NCBI GenBank assembly: GCA_964614415.1
Contig: CAZTLE010000052.1
Coordinates: 1 to 22,306 of the forward strand
Length of the DNA stretch: 22,306 bases
Source of the DNA: CAZTLE01 sp964614415
Lineage (GTDB): Bacteria; Bacteroidota; Bacteroidia; Flavobacteriales; Flavobacteriaceae
Reading direction: 5' to 3'
The translations under genes were made by a program, and so were the position numbers. Each line of letters starts with the position of its first letter. Position 1 is the first letter of the stretch. Below, one piece after another: positions 7,440 through 13,506 of the stretch. Under the pieces are notes generated by a model. The model ran no database searches. It was not told the origin of the DNA and saw only the letters and a program-made list of their open reading frames with translations.

Positions 7440-7519
7440 GCCGAAGGGTGGAATTTGGAGCTTGCCGAAGGGTAGAATTTTGAGTTTGCTTCTCCGTCTG
7501 TGACGGATCGCAAAGACCA
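7371..7519. repeat. 149-bp exact direct repeat, copy A
   Basis: This is identical over 149 bases to 7741-7889, with start points 370 bp apart. The bases just outside differ (A versus C on the left, C versus G on the right). Inside it, GAGCTTGCCGAAGGGT occurs twice (7434-7449 and 7458-7473), followed by a nested inverted-repeat motif at 7485-7514. Confidence 0.95.
7485..7514. repeat. 30-nt nested inverted-repeat motif, copy 1
   Basis: The layout is TTTGC, four bases, CCGTC, TGT, GACGG, three bases, GCAAA. Both five-base pairs can form one hairpin with an internal loop. Other copies are at 7855-7884, 14499-14528 and, degenerate, 19253-19282. Confidence 0.7.
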
Positions 7520-7679
7520 CGATTTTCAATTTTGGATTTTGGATTTTGGATTTTCGATTTCGAATTTGAAGTCCTGATTCCTGGTTCTTGGTTCTTTTTT
7601 CTCTTCTCTTTTTTCTATGTTCTGTTTGTTACAGGTTACAGGTTACAGGTTACAGGTTGCAGGTTTCAGGTTAGTGGTT
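7512..7679 (+). repeat. heptanucleotide-phased array, 24 units
   Basis: This is the longest single-phase run: 24 units over 168 bases. It goes from TGGATTT-type words (7533, 7540, 7547) through TGATTCC (7575), TGGTTCT (7582 and 7589), pyrimidine-rich units ending TCT, ATGTTCT (7617) and GTTTGTT (7624) to four perfect ACAGGTT units (7631-7658), then GCAGGTT, TCAGGTT and AGTGGTT. Confidence 0.85.
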
Positions 7680-7683
7680 AGTG

Positions 7684-7809
7684 GAAATTCATCATTCGTT
7701 ATTCGATATTCAACTTCTATTTTCTTTGTTCTTTTCTCTCTGTTCTGATTGTTTAAAGTTGCAGGTTACAAGAGTCGCATTTGGAGTTTGAAGTTTGGAC
7801 CCTGAGCTT
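7684..7809 (+). repeat. heptanucleotide-phased array, 18 units
   Basis: The run starts with units ending ATTC (7684, 7691, 7698, 7705), passes through ATTTTCT, TTGTTCT and CTGTTCT (7719-7746) and continues in phase into copy B of the 149-bp repeat up to TGAGCTT (7803-7809). Confidence 0.75.
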
Positions 7810-7889
7810 GCCGAAGGGTGGAATTTGGAGCTTGCCGAAGGGTAGAATTTTGAGTTTGCTTCTCCGTCTGTGACGGATCGCAAAGACCA
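7741..7889. repeat. 149-bp exact direct repeat, copy B
   Basis: This is identical to 7371-7519. It carries the second nested inverted-repeat motif at 7855-7884. Perfect identity between two non-coding copies implies a recent duplication or ongoing homogenisation. Confidence 0.95.
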
Positions 7890-7896
7890 GACGTTT

Positions 7897-7952
7897 AAAT
7901 TTTGGATTTTGGAATTTGGATTTTCGAATTTGAAATTTGGCACTTGGTATTT
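7897..7952 (+). repeat. heptanucleotide-phased array, 8 units
   Basis: Units such as GGATTTT (7904 and 7918), GGAATTT (7911), CGAATTT (7925) and GGTATTT (7946) run in phase up to, and two bases into, the stop codon of the pseudouridine synthase gene. The 7262-7950 interval therefore contains almost nothing but this repeat family. Confidence 0.75.
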
Positions 7953-8721
7953 ACCGTTTTCTCCGCTTGCCACCAGTACGTTGATGCCGCTGAGCATAAG
8001 TCCGATTGTCAGAATCCACAACCGCCTTCATGAGTTGTGACTTTTCTTCTGAAGTTAGATCACGCCATTTGCCCACAGGAAGATTCCCCAATTCAATATC
8101 CATGACGCGGACCCGCTTTAAGTCGGTCACCTGGTACCCCAAATACTCGCACATACGCCGAATCTGACGGTTGAGACCTTGTACAAGGATAATTCGGAAT
8201 TCAAACCTGCTGAGTTTTTCAGCAAAACATCGTTTGGTAACCGTATCCAGGATAGGGACTCCTTTCTGCATCTTTCGGATAAAGTCCTCCGTAACCGGCC
8301 GATCCACCCGAACGATATATTCCTTCTCATGCCGATTTCCGGCCCTGAGGATCTTGTTTACAATATCGCCATCGTTGGTAAGTAATAGCAGGCCCTCACT
8401 CGCCTTATCAAGTCGCCCTATGTAAAAGATACGTTCAGGATGATTTATGTAATTAATGACGTTGTCCTTGACTCGGTCGTCGGTTGTACAGGTAATTCCG
8501 ACAGGTTTGTTGAAGGCAATATACACAAGGGCACCTTTTGAAGAAATGAGCTCGCCGTTTACCGTGATCTCATCCTGAGGAGTAACCCGGTCGCCCAGAG
8601 AAGCGGTCACTCCATTTACCATCACCTTTCCGGAGGATATCAAAGCATCTGCCTGTCTTCGAGAGCAATAGCCGCTATCGCTGATAGCCTTATTAAGTCG
8701 TATGGTTTCCTGATTGGACAT
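7951..8721 (-). CDS. rluF: 23S rRNA pseudouridine synthase, RluF-like
   Basis: This 256-residue protein isomerises a uridine in 23S rRNA (U2604 for E. coli RluF). An N-terminal S4 RNA-binding domain (about residues 6-52: LNKAISDSGYCSRRQADALI) is followed by the RsuA/RluB/E/F catalytic domain. Motif I, NKPVGITCTT, is near 71. Catalytic motif II is GRLDKASEGLLLLTNDGD (102-119), with the catalytic Asp at about 105. NRQIRRMCEYLGY is the conserved C-terminal motif. The frame extends upstream to a TTG, but ATG at 8719-8721 (MSNQETIR) avoids overlap with the preceding gene and fits the family. It is the last gene of a uvrB, small exported protein, rluF cluster, with an 11-bp gap to its neighbour. 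Assignment to RluF rather than RluB/E is by overall resemblance. Confidence 0.9.
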   Translation of the reverse strand: MSNQETIRLNKAISDSGYCSRRQADALISSGKVMVNGVTASLGDRVTPQDEITVNGELISSKGALVYIAFNKPVGITCTTDDRVKDNVINYINHPERIFYIGRLDKASEGLLLLTNDGDIVNKILRAGNRHEKEYIVRVDRPVTEDFIRKMQKGVPILDTVTKRCFAEKLSRFEFRIILVQGLNRQIRRMCEYLGYQVTDLKRVRVMDIELGNLPVGKWRDLTSEEKSQLMKAVVDSDNRTYAQRHQRTGGKRRKR

Positions 8722-8732
8722 GGGAGCCGGAT

Positions 8733-9137
8733 CTACTTCCTGCAAATCTTTCCGTTGATGATCACATCTTCACCCTGCACAATAATGGTCGATCGGTAAA
8801 AGAAGCAATTGCCTTCAATTTTAATCATCTCAACCAAAGCGCCTCCCACCTCATTGATGAACTGTTCGGTTTCAGTAAGTGGATAGTTGGGATCAAAAGA
8901 AAGTCGGTAAGTACAGTCGTTAATCCATTCAATAGCGATATACACATTCTCACCTTCTCCCGAGGTCGCAAACTCAACCTGCGTATCTCCATCCCGGTAT
9001 ACATCGTATTTGCGTATCTGATCCTCCTGAGTTTCAATATAGAAGTTCCCCTGCTTGAAATCAGCACAGGTCATACCCTGACCCAGCACAGCCCCCAGGG
9101 GAAGTAGTAGAAAAACTATGATGGTAAGTCGCTTCAT
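8733..9137 (-). CDS. small exported protein, 134 aa, four cysteines
   Basis: A signal peptide (MKRLTIIVFLLLPLG, cleavage probably after VLGQ near residue 20) precedes a mature domain of about 114 residues. Four cysteines (CADF near 24, NDCTYRL, GNCFFYRS and KICRK at the end) could form two disulfides. The pattern CADFKQGNFYI, WINDCTYRLSFDP and GNCFFYRSTIIVQG is that of a small beta-rich family which, as I recall, is wrongly labelled DNA topoisomerase IV in some flavobacterial genomes. Nothing here resembles a topoisomerase. It sits 13 bp after uvrB and 11 bp before rluF and is probably co-transcribed with them, although an exported protein has no obvious functional link to either. Confidence 0.85.
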   Translation of the reverse strand: MKRLTIIVFLLLPLGAVLGQGMTCADFKQGNFYIETQEDQIRKYDVYRDGDTQVEFATSGEGENVYIAIEWINDCTYRLSFDPNYPLTETEQFINEVGGALVEMIKIEGNCFFYRSTIIVQGEDVIINGKICRK

Positions 9138-9150
9138 AAAGCTGTTTCGG

Positions 9151-11148
9151 TTATACTTCTTGCAATTGTTGTTGCAGTCCTTTTATTTTATCACGCAATT
9201 TTGCTGCCAAAATGAAATCGAGCTCTTTGGCCGCCTTCTCCATTTCCTTCCGGGTGTCCCTTATCTTCTTCTCGATCTGAGGTTTCGTAAGGTATTCGTC
9301 CTGACTCTCAGCCGCCAGACTTTCGGCCGTTTCAAAGGTATAGCGTTCTACCTTAGCTTTTGTAAGCGCATTTTCCAGGGTTTTCTTGATAGGTGTAGGT
9401 GTAATATTGTTGGCTACGTTATAAGCCGTTTGCTTTTCCCTGCGATAGTTGGTGCTATCGATCGTCTGCTGCATGCTATTGGTGATCTTGTCGGCATACA
9501 TAATGGCTTTTCCGTTGATATGTCGGGCGGCTCTTCCCACGGTTTGGATAAGGGATCGACCACTGCGTAGAAACCCTTCCTTATCGGCATCCAGAATGGC
9601 CACCAGCGAAACTTCAGGTAAATCGAGTCCCTCTCTCAGTAGATTGACTCCTACGAGCACATCAAAAAGGCCTAATCGCAGGTCCTGCATAATCTCTACG
9701 CGCTCCAGGGTGTCTACGTCACTGTGAATGTAGCGGCATCGAATCTGAATACGCGTAAGATATTTTGTAAGCTCTTCGGCCATTCGTTTGGTCAATGTGG
9801 TCACTAAAACCCGCTCATCCCGCTCAATGCGCAATTGGATCTCTTCCAGGAGATCGTCAATCTGATTCAAACTGGGGCGTACCTCAATTTCAGGATCCAG
9901 CAATCCTGTAGGACGAATGATCTGCTCCACATACACACCACCGGTCTTCTCGAGCTCATAATCCGCCGGAGTAGCACTCACGTATATCACCTGATTCTGA
10001 AGTGCTTCAAACTCCTCGAACTTCAGAGGTCTGTTGTCCATGGCCGCGGGCAAGCGGAAGCCGTATTCCACCAGGTTTTCTTTTCGGGACCGGTCACCAC
10101 CGTACATAGCGGATACCTGTGGGATAGAAACGTGACTTTCGTCTACTACCATGATATAATCGTCCGGGAAGTAGTCCAATAAACAGAAGGGACGCGTACC
10201 GGGCAATCGCTGATCCAGATACCGTGAATAGTTCTCAATGCCACTGCAATAACCAAGCTCCCGGATCATTTCCAGGTCAAAATTGGTTCGCTCCTCTAGC
10301 CGCTTGGCCTCAAGGTGTTTTCCGATATCCTTGAAATAAGCAACCTGGGCTACAAGATCGTCCTGAATGTCCCGAATCGCATTTTGTAAGATCTCGGGGG
10401 AGGTTACAAACATGTTCGCGGGATAAATGTTGAGTCGGTCGTACTTTTCAATAACTTCATTCGTCGCAGGGCGGAACGCCTCAATCTCTTCGATCTCATC
10501 ACCAAAGAAGTGAATTCGGAACGCATCATCGGCATAACCCGGATAGACATCTACGGTGTCGCCTTTAATTCGGAAACGACCGTTGGAAAACTCTACCTCC
10601 GTACGCGAATACAGGCTCTGTACCAGTTGATGCAGTAGTTTGGTACGCGAGATGACCTGTCCAACCTTCAGTTCAATCACATTCTTCTGAAATTCCACCG
10701 GGTTACCGATACCGTACAGGCATGAAACCGAAGCCACAACCAGTACGTCACGACGCCCTGAAAGCAGGGAAGAAGTCGCACTTAACCGCAGCTTCTCGAT
10801 CTCTTCATTGATCGAAAGATCCTTTTCAATGTAGGTTCCACTGGATGGAATGTAGGCCTCAGGCTGGTAATAGTCGTAATAGGAAACGAAATACTCCACG
10901 GCGTTCTCAGGAAAGAACGTCTTGAACTCGGTATACAGTTGCGCAGCCAGTGTTTTGTTATGAGCCAGTACGAGTGTTGGCCGCTGTACAGACTCAATAA
11001 CATTGGCAACCGTAAAGGTTTTACCGCTTCCCGTAACTCCTAAAAGCGTTTGATATTTCTCATCGGATTCGATACCATCTGCAAGGGCCCGGATGGCTTC
11101 CGGTTGATCTCCTGTGGGGGCAAAATCCGAAATGATCTTGAACTTCAT
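9151..11148 (-). CDS. uvrB: excinuclease ABC subunit B
   Basis: A 665-residue helicase-like core of nucleotide excision repair. UvrB receives damaged DNA from UvrA, verifies the lesion and recruits UvrC. Visible features are Walker A GVTGSGKT (37-44), the damage-probing beta-hairpin region YDYYQPEAYIPSSGTYIEKD (91-110), the DEAD-like motif VVDESH (about 335), helicase motif VI region QTVGRAARH (about 535) and the C-terminal UVR motif MEKAAKELDFILAAKLRDKI (about 636-655) that contacts UvrC. Length and N-terminus (MKFKIISDFAPTGDQPEAI) match the family. It heads a likely three-gene transcript with the exported protein and rluF. I saw no LexA-type operator, in keeping with the different SOS arrangement of Bacteroidota. 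Confidence 0.98.
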   Translation of the reverse strand: MKFKIISDFAPTGDQPEAIRALADGIESDEKYQTLLGVTGSGKTFTVANVIESVQRPTLVLAHNKTLAAQLYTEFKTFFPENAVEYFVSYYDYYQPEAYIPSSGTYIEKDLSINEEIEKLRLSATSSLLSGRRDVLVVASVSCLYGIGNPVEFQKNVIELKVGQVISRTKLLHQLVQSLYSRTEVEFSNGRFRIKGDTVDVYPGYADDAFRIHFFGDEIEEIEAFRPATNEVIEKYDRLNIYPANMFVTSPEILQNAIRDIQDDLVAQVAYFKDIGKHLEAKRLEERTNFDLEMIRELGYCSGIENYSRYLDQRLPGTRPFCLLDYFPDDYIMVVDESHVSIPQVSAMYGGDRSRKENLVEYGFRLPAAMDNRPLKFEEFEALQNQVIYVSATPADYELEKTGGVYVEQIIRPTGLLDPEIEVRPSLNQIDDLLEEIQLRIERDERVLVTTLTKRMAEELTKYLTRIQIRCRYIHSDVDTLERVEIMQDLRLGLFDVLVGVNLLREGLDLPEVSLVAILDADKEGFLRSGRSLIQTVGRAARHINGKAIMYADKITNSMQQTIDSTNYRREKQTAYNVANNITPTPIKKTLENALTKAKVERYTFETAESLAAESQDEYLTKPQIEKKIRDTRKEMEKAAKELDFILAAKLRDKIKGLQQQLQEV

Positions 11149-11169
11149 AGCAAATCGTCACATGACCTA

Positions 11170-11177
11170 CAAATGTA
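11170..11177 (-). promoter_or_regulatory. candidate -7 element of uvrB promoter
   Basis: On the minus strand this reads TACATTTG, a full match to TANNTTTG, 21 bases before the uvrB ATG. No well-placed TTG at -33 is seen. Confidence 0.55.
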
Positions 11178-11193
11178 ACGAAAATCAAGTCAT

Positions 11194-11219
11194 TTCGGAT
11201 TTCGTCCGAAGGCTTTTTT
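11194..11219 (+). terminator. hairpin with T-tract on the plus strand, uvrB upstream region
   Basis: TTCGGA (11194-11199) pairs with TCCGAA (11205-11210), followed on the plus strand by GGCTTTTTT. It lies between the stop of the membrane-protein gene and the uvrB promoter. Both flanking genes are on the minus strand, so as a terminator it would act on an antisense transcript. On the minus strand the hairpin has no T-tract. Confidence 0.4.
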
Positions 11220-11862
11220 ATGCGCTATCGGGGGTAGGTCTCATTAGCCCGATCCCTGCCAAAACCGTCCAGGCGACAACCCCAAAAACAAAGATTTGGA
11301 AACCGTGAAGATTTACGAAAACAAATCCGGCAACGCCCATGCCCAGGGCAGCAAGAGAGAGGACAATACCGAGCCATCCCAGCCATTTGGAAAGAGCACC
11401 TGTTTTTATGATGGCCAGTGACCACAAAAGTACTGCAACACATATTCCGACAATGAAAATGTAATCATAGGCATGATTCAAGGCACTGTTGAAATGCAGT
11501 ATCGGTTTGATCGCATCAATAAGCCCGGATGATGCTTCGGCATACCGATATGTGAAATTCGCAAGGACCAGTCCGTTCATGGTTGCGGCCAGCATGACAG
11601 CGACAAGCGCAAACGTAATGAAGGCATACGCGGTTTGCGAGAGAAATGGCATAGCCGAGAGTCTGTTGGTTACTCCCCTAAATCCAATCCAGGTAAACGG
11701 TATGGATACCAGGGCAATAGAGTGTACAGTCATATTTAGTACCCGGACGCGCAGGATGTGCTCAAAATCACCGCCAACGGGATGTAACACCATAGTTACG
11801 AACATGAGGAAGGAGCCGATAAGAAGAGAGATGCCGGCTGCTTTTTCGATCTTGTTTTTCAT
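11218..11862 (-). CDS. integral membrane protein, 214 aa
   Basis: This has about six to seven hydrophobic helices: near residues 10-30 (GISLLIGSFLMFVTMVL), 45-62, 72-98 (FITFALVAVMLAATM), 132-152 (YIFIVGICVAVLLWSLAII), 160-182 and 188-207 (FQIFVFGVVAWTVLAGIGL). There is no cleavable signal or recognised catalytic motif. The arrangement resembles unassigned DUF4386-like multi-pass proteins, but I cannot place it firmly. The start codon lies 62 bases after the stop of a Crp/Fnr-like regulator on the same strand. That suggests the pair forms an operon in which the regulator controls the membrane protein. Confidence 0.85.
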   Translation of the reverse strand: MKNKIEKAAGISLLIGSFLMFVTMVLHPVGGDFEHILRVRVLNMTVHSIALVSIPFTWIGFRGVTNRLSAMPFLSQTAYAFITFALVAVMLAATMNGLVLANFTYRYAEASSGLIDAIKPILHFNSALNHAYDYIFIVGICVAVLLWSLAIIKTGALSKWLGWLGIVLSLAALGMGVAGFVFVNLHGFQIFVFGVVAWTVLAGIGLMRPTPDSA

Positions 11863-11924
11863 AAGTACTTAGTTTTCTGAAAAACAAATCTAGCTTGTTC
11901 CCGGCCGAAGCCACTTGACTGAAA

Positions 11925-12500
11925 TCAAGAAATGGAAGTATTGGCTACTTTTTTACGCACGCGGCTTAGGGTTTCAGGAGCAACACCCAAATAGGAAGCA
12001 ATGTATTTCAAAGGAAAGCGGCGTATAAGTTCAGGGCGTGTATTGAGCAGTGTTAAATATTTTTTTTCGGGCGAGACCTTGGGATCCCGCTGAGCCGGAT
12101 CAAAGGCTGCCTTTTCAAAAACACGTCCCAGCGCAAAAAAGGAAGGCGACATGGAGATCAGCTCATGCAAGTCACAAAGCGGAAGCTCCCAAACCTGGCT
12201 GTCCTCGAAGGCTTCAATATGGTTTTTGGAAGGTTTTTGAGCCGTGAAACTTTGGTGATCCAACACCCAGTTATTCTCGACATATAGTTTCAGAATGATC
12301 TCTTCTCCGTCACTATTTACACGGTAATGTTTAAAGCTTCCTTCTCGCACAAAATATAACGAACTACAAGTTTCACCCAGGTCGAGAAGGAGGGATTGCT
12401 TCGAAAGCGCCCTGGACTGCAACCGACTTGTAAAATCACGAATTTCAGCTTCAGAAAAGCGACCAAATTGTTGTATTGACTCAACCACGCCGGTGTGCAT
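11925..12500 (-). CDS. Crp/Fnr-family transcriptional regulator
   Basis: A 191-residue protein. An N-terminal cyclic-nucleotide-binding-type beta-barrel (about residues 25-115: LLLDLGETCSSLYFVREGSFKHYR) is joined by a helix to a short C-terminal helix-turn-helix (PLKYIASYLGVAPETLSRVRKK, about 158-180). The usual phosphate-binding cassette (FGE...R-S/T-A) is not present: the corresponding stretch reads WVLDHQSFTAQKPSKNHIEAFED. It therefore probably does not bind cAMP in the classical way, as for many Bacteroidota members of this family. There is no N-terminal cysteine cluster like that of Fnr. The start is ATG 12498-12500; the frame extends to a TTG that falls inside the likely promoter. The membrane protein 62 bp downstream is the likeliest target. 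Confidence 0.88.
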   Translation of the reverse strand: MHTGVVESIQQFGRFSEAEIRDFTSRLQSRALSKQSLLLDLGETCSSLYFVREGSFKHYRVNSDGEEIILKLYVENNWVLDHQSFTAQKPSKNHIEAFEDSQVWELPLCDLHELISMSPSFFALGRVFEKAAFDPAQRDPKVSPEKKYLTLLNTRPELIRRFPLKYIASYLGVAPETLSRVRKKVANTSIS

Positions 12501-12504
12501 AAAG

Positions 12505-12520
12505 TGAAGATACAAAATGA
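12505..12520 (-). promoter_or_regulatory. candidate promoter core of the Crp/Fnr-like gene
   Basis: On the minus strand this reads TCATTTTGTATCTTCA, four bases before the ATG. It differs by one base from the element before the propeller gene at 13418-13433. TCATTTTG is one change from TANNTTTG, so the transcript would have almost no leader. Confidence 0.45.
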
Positions 12521-12555
12521 TTCGAAATGCAGCAGGAGATACTGCGTTCCATGGA

Positions 12556-13410
12556 TTAGAACTTGGTTAGTTGCGTGATCTTTTTTGAGGCGTACTCCAT
12601 AACAAAGATCTGTGATCTTCCATCCACGATTTGAGCGAATACAATGTTTGAATCGTCCGGAGAGAAGGATGGGAACATAACATCGGCCAGATCCGTTGTG
12701 ACCCGTTCTATTGTTCCTTCCTGAAGATCGAGAATTTCGATATTCACCGAGGTATCGGTATGATTGGTGAAGAGCATTTTGTTTTGGTGATGCATTAGCG
12801 TGGGATTGGTGTGATGTGTATCACTTTCCAGCATGCAGGTCACGTTCGAACCATCCACATCCATACGGTAGATGCGGTATTTCCCGGATCGCTTGGACTG
12901 AAAGTAGAGGTACTTGCCGTCCGGTGCCCAATAGGGTCGAAGGTCATTGGCTTCGTTCCCGGTTAGGTTCATTACGTTCTTCCCGGACGAGGTCATAACA
13001 AAGATGTCCTTATGGCCGTCCATTTTTGATTCGAAAGCTATCAGCAAACCATTTGGTGACAGCAGGGGGGCGGTAATGCTGCTCTCCACCTCCAACAGTT
13101 TGGAGACCTTTGACGTTTTCAAATCCTGAAGGTAAACACCCTTTAAGCCATTACGTCTGGAAGTATACAGTATTTGAGAACCATCCGGCGACCAGGAGGG
13201 CTCTCCGTCAGGTACATCGTTATCGGTAAGCTGTATCAGATTCTTTCCATCCTTATTCATTACATATATCTCATAGTCTCCGTCAAGATTGGAGTAGAAT
13301 AGGATTTGCTCTCCATTAGGGGACCAAACAGGATCATAACTGTGAACTTCGGTTTGAGCATTCAAGTGAATGAAGCTCAGTGTCAATATTGAAATAAATA
13401 GACCTTTCAT
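12556..13410 (-). CDS. exported TolB-like six-bladed PD40 propeller protein
   Basis: A 284-residue protein with a signal peptide (MKGLFISILTLSF, cleavage after LNAQ near residue 18). It carries six repeats of about 43 residues, each containing P-x-W/F-SPDG-x-x-I-x-F/Y and D-I/Y-x-M-x-x-DG. Examples are DPVWSPNGEQILFYS, EPSWSPDGSQILYTS, RPYWAPDGKYLYFQS and FPSFSPDDSNIVFAQ. These WD40-like (PD40) blades form the propeller seen in TolB. It is the propeller alone, without TolB's N-terminal domain, so it is not the Tol-Pal component itself. A binding role in the periplasm or on the surface is inferred. The start is ATG 13408-13410; an upstream in-frame TTG would spoil the signal peptide. It stands between the regulator pair and the methyltransferase. 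Confidence 0.9.
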   Translation of the reverse strand: MKGLFISILTLSFIHLNAQTEVHSYDPVWSPNGEQILFYSNLDGDYEIYVMNKDGKNLIQLTDNDVPDGEPSWSPDGSQILYTSRRNGLKGVYLQDLKTSKVSKLLEVESSITAPLLSPNGLLIAFESKMDGHKDIFVMTSSGKNVMNLTGNEANDLRPYWAPDGKYLYFQSKRSGKYRIYRMDVDGSNVTCMLESDTHHTNPTLMHHQNKMLFTNHTDTSVNIEILDLQEGTIERVTTDLADVMFPSFSPDDSNIVFAQIVDGRSQIFVMEYASKKITQLTKF

Positions 13411-13417
13411 AGCGGTT

Positions 13418-13433
13418 TGAAGATACAAATTGA
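13418..13433 (-). promoter_or_regulatory. candidate promoter core of the propeller gene
   Basis: On the minus strand this reads TCAATTTGTATCTTCA, seven bases before the ATG, with 15 of 16 bases shared with 12505-12520. A related stretch (CTGTATCTTTA) lies about 25 bases before the start of the T9SS cargo gene at 17287. Confidence 0.45.
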
Positions 13434-13458
13434 GTACGATTAGAACCCTCTTTTTATG

Positions 13459-13478
13459 AAAAAAGACCCGAAGCGTCT
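13459..13478 (-). terminator. weak candidate terminator of the methyltransferase
   Basis: On the minus strand, AGAC and GTCT enclose a short loop and are followed by TTTTTT, 29 bases after the methyltransferase stop. The stem is only four pairs with an adjacent mismatch. Confidence 0.35.
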
Positions 13479-13506
13479 ACCAATTGGCAGTACTTAAGCG
13501 GCGATC

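Noticed and set aside
7371..7889. Possible CRISPR-like repeat array
   Set aside because: The long repeat occurs only twice, is 149 bp, and there are no regular spacers or cas genes. The short units are contiguous heptamers without spacers.
7298..8021. Two minus-strand open frames (7298-7513 and 7710-8021) sharing a long stretch of similar peptide
   Set aside because: Both frames run through the 149-bp repeat and heptad arrays. A 7-base period gives a 7-residue peptide period in every frame, which creates stop-free stretches without a gene.
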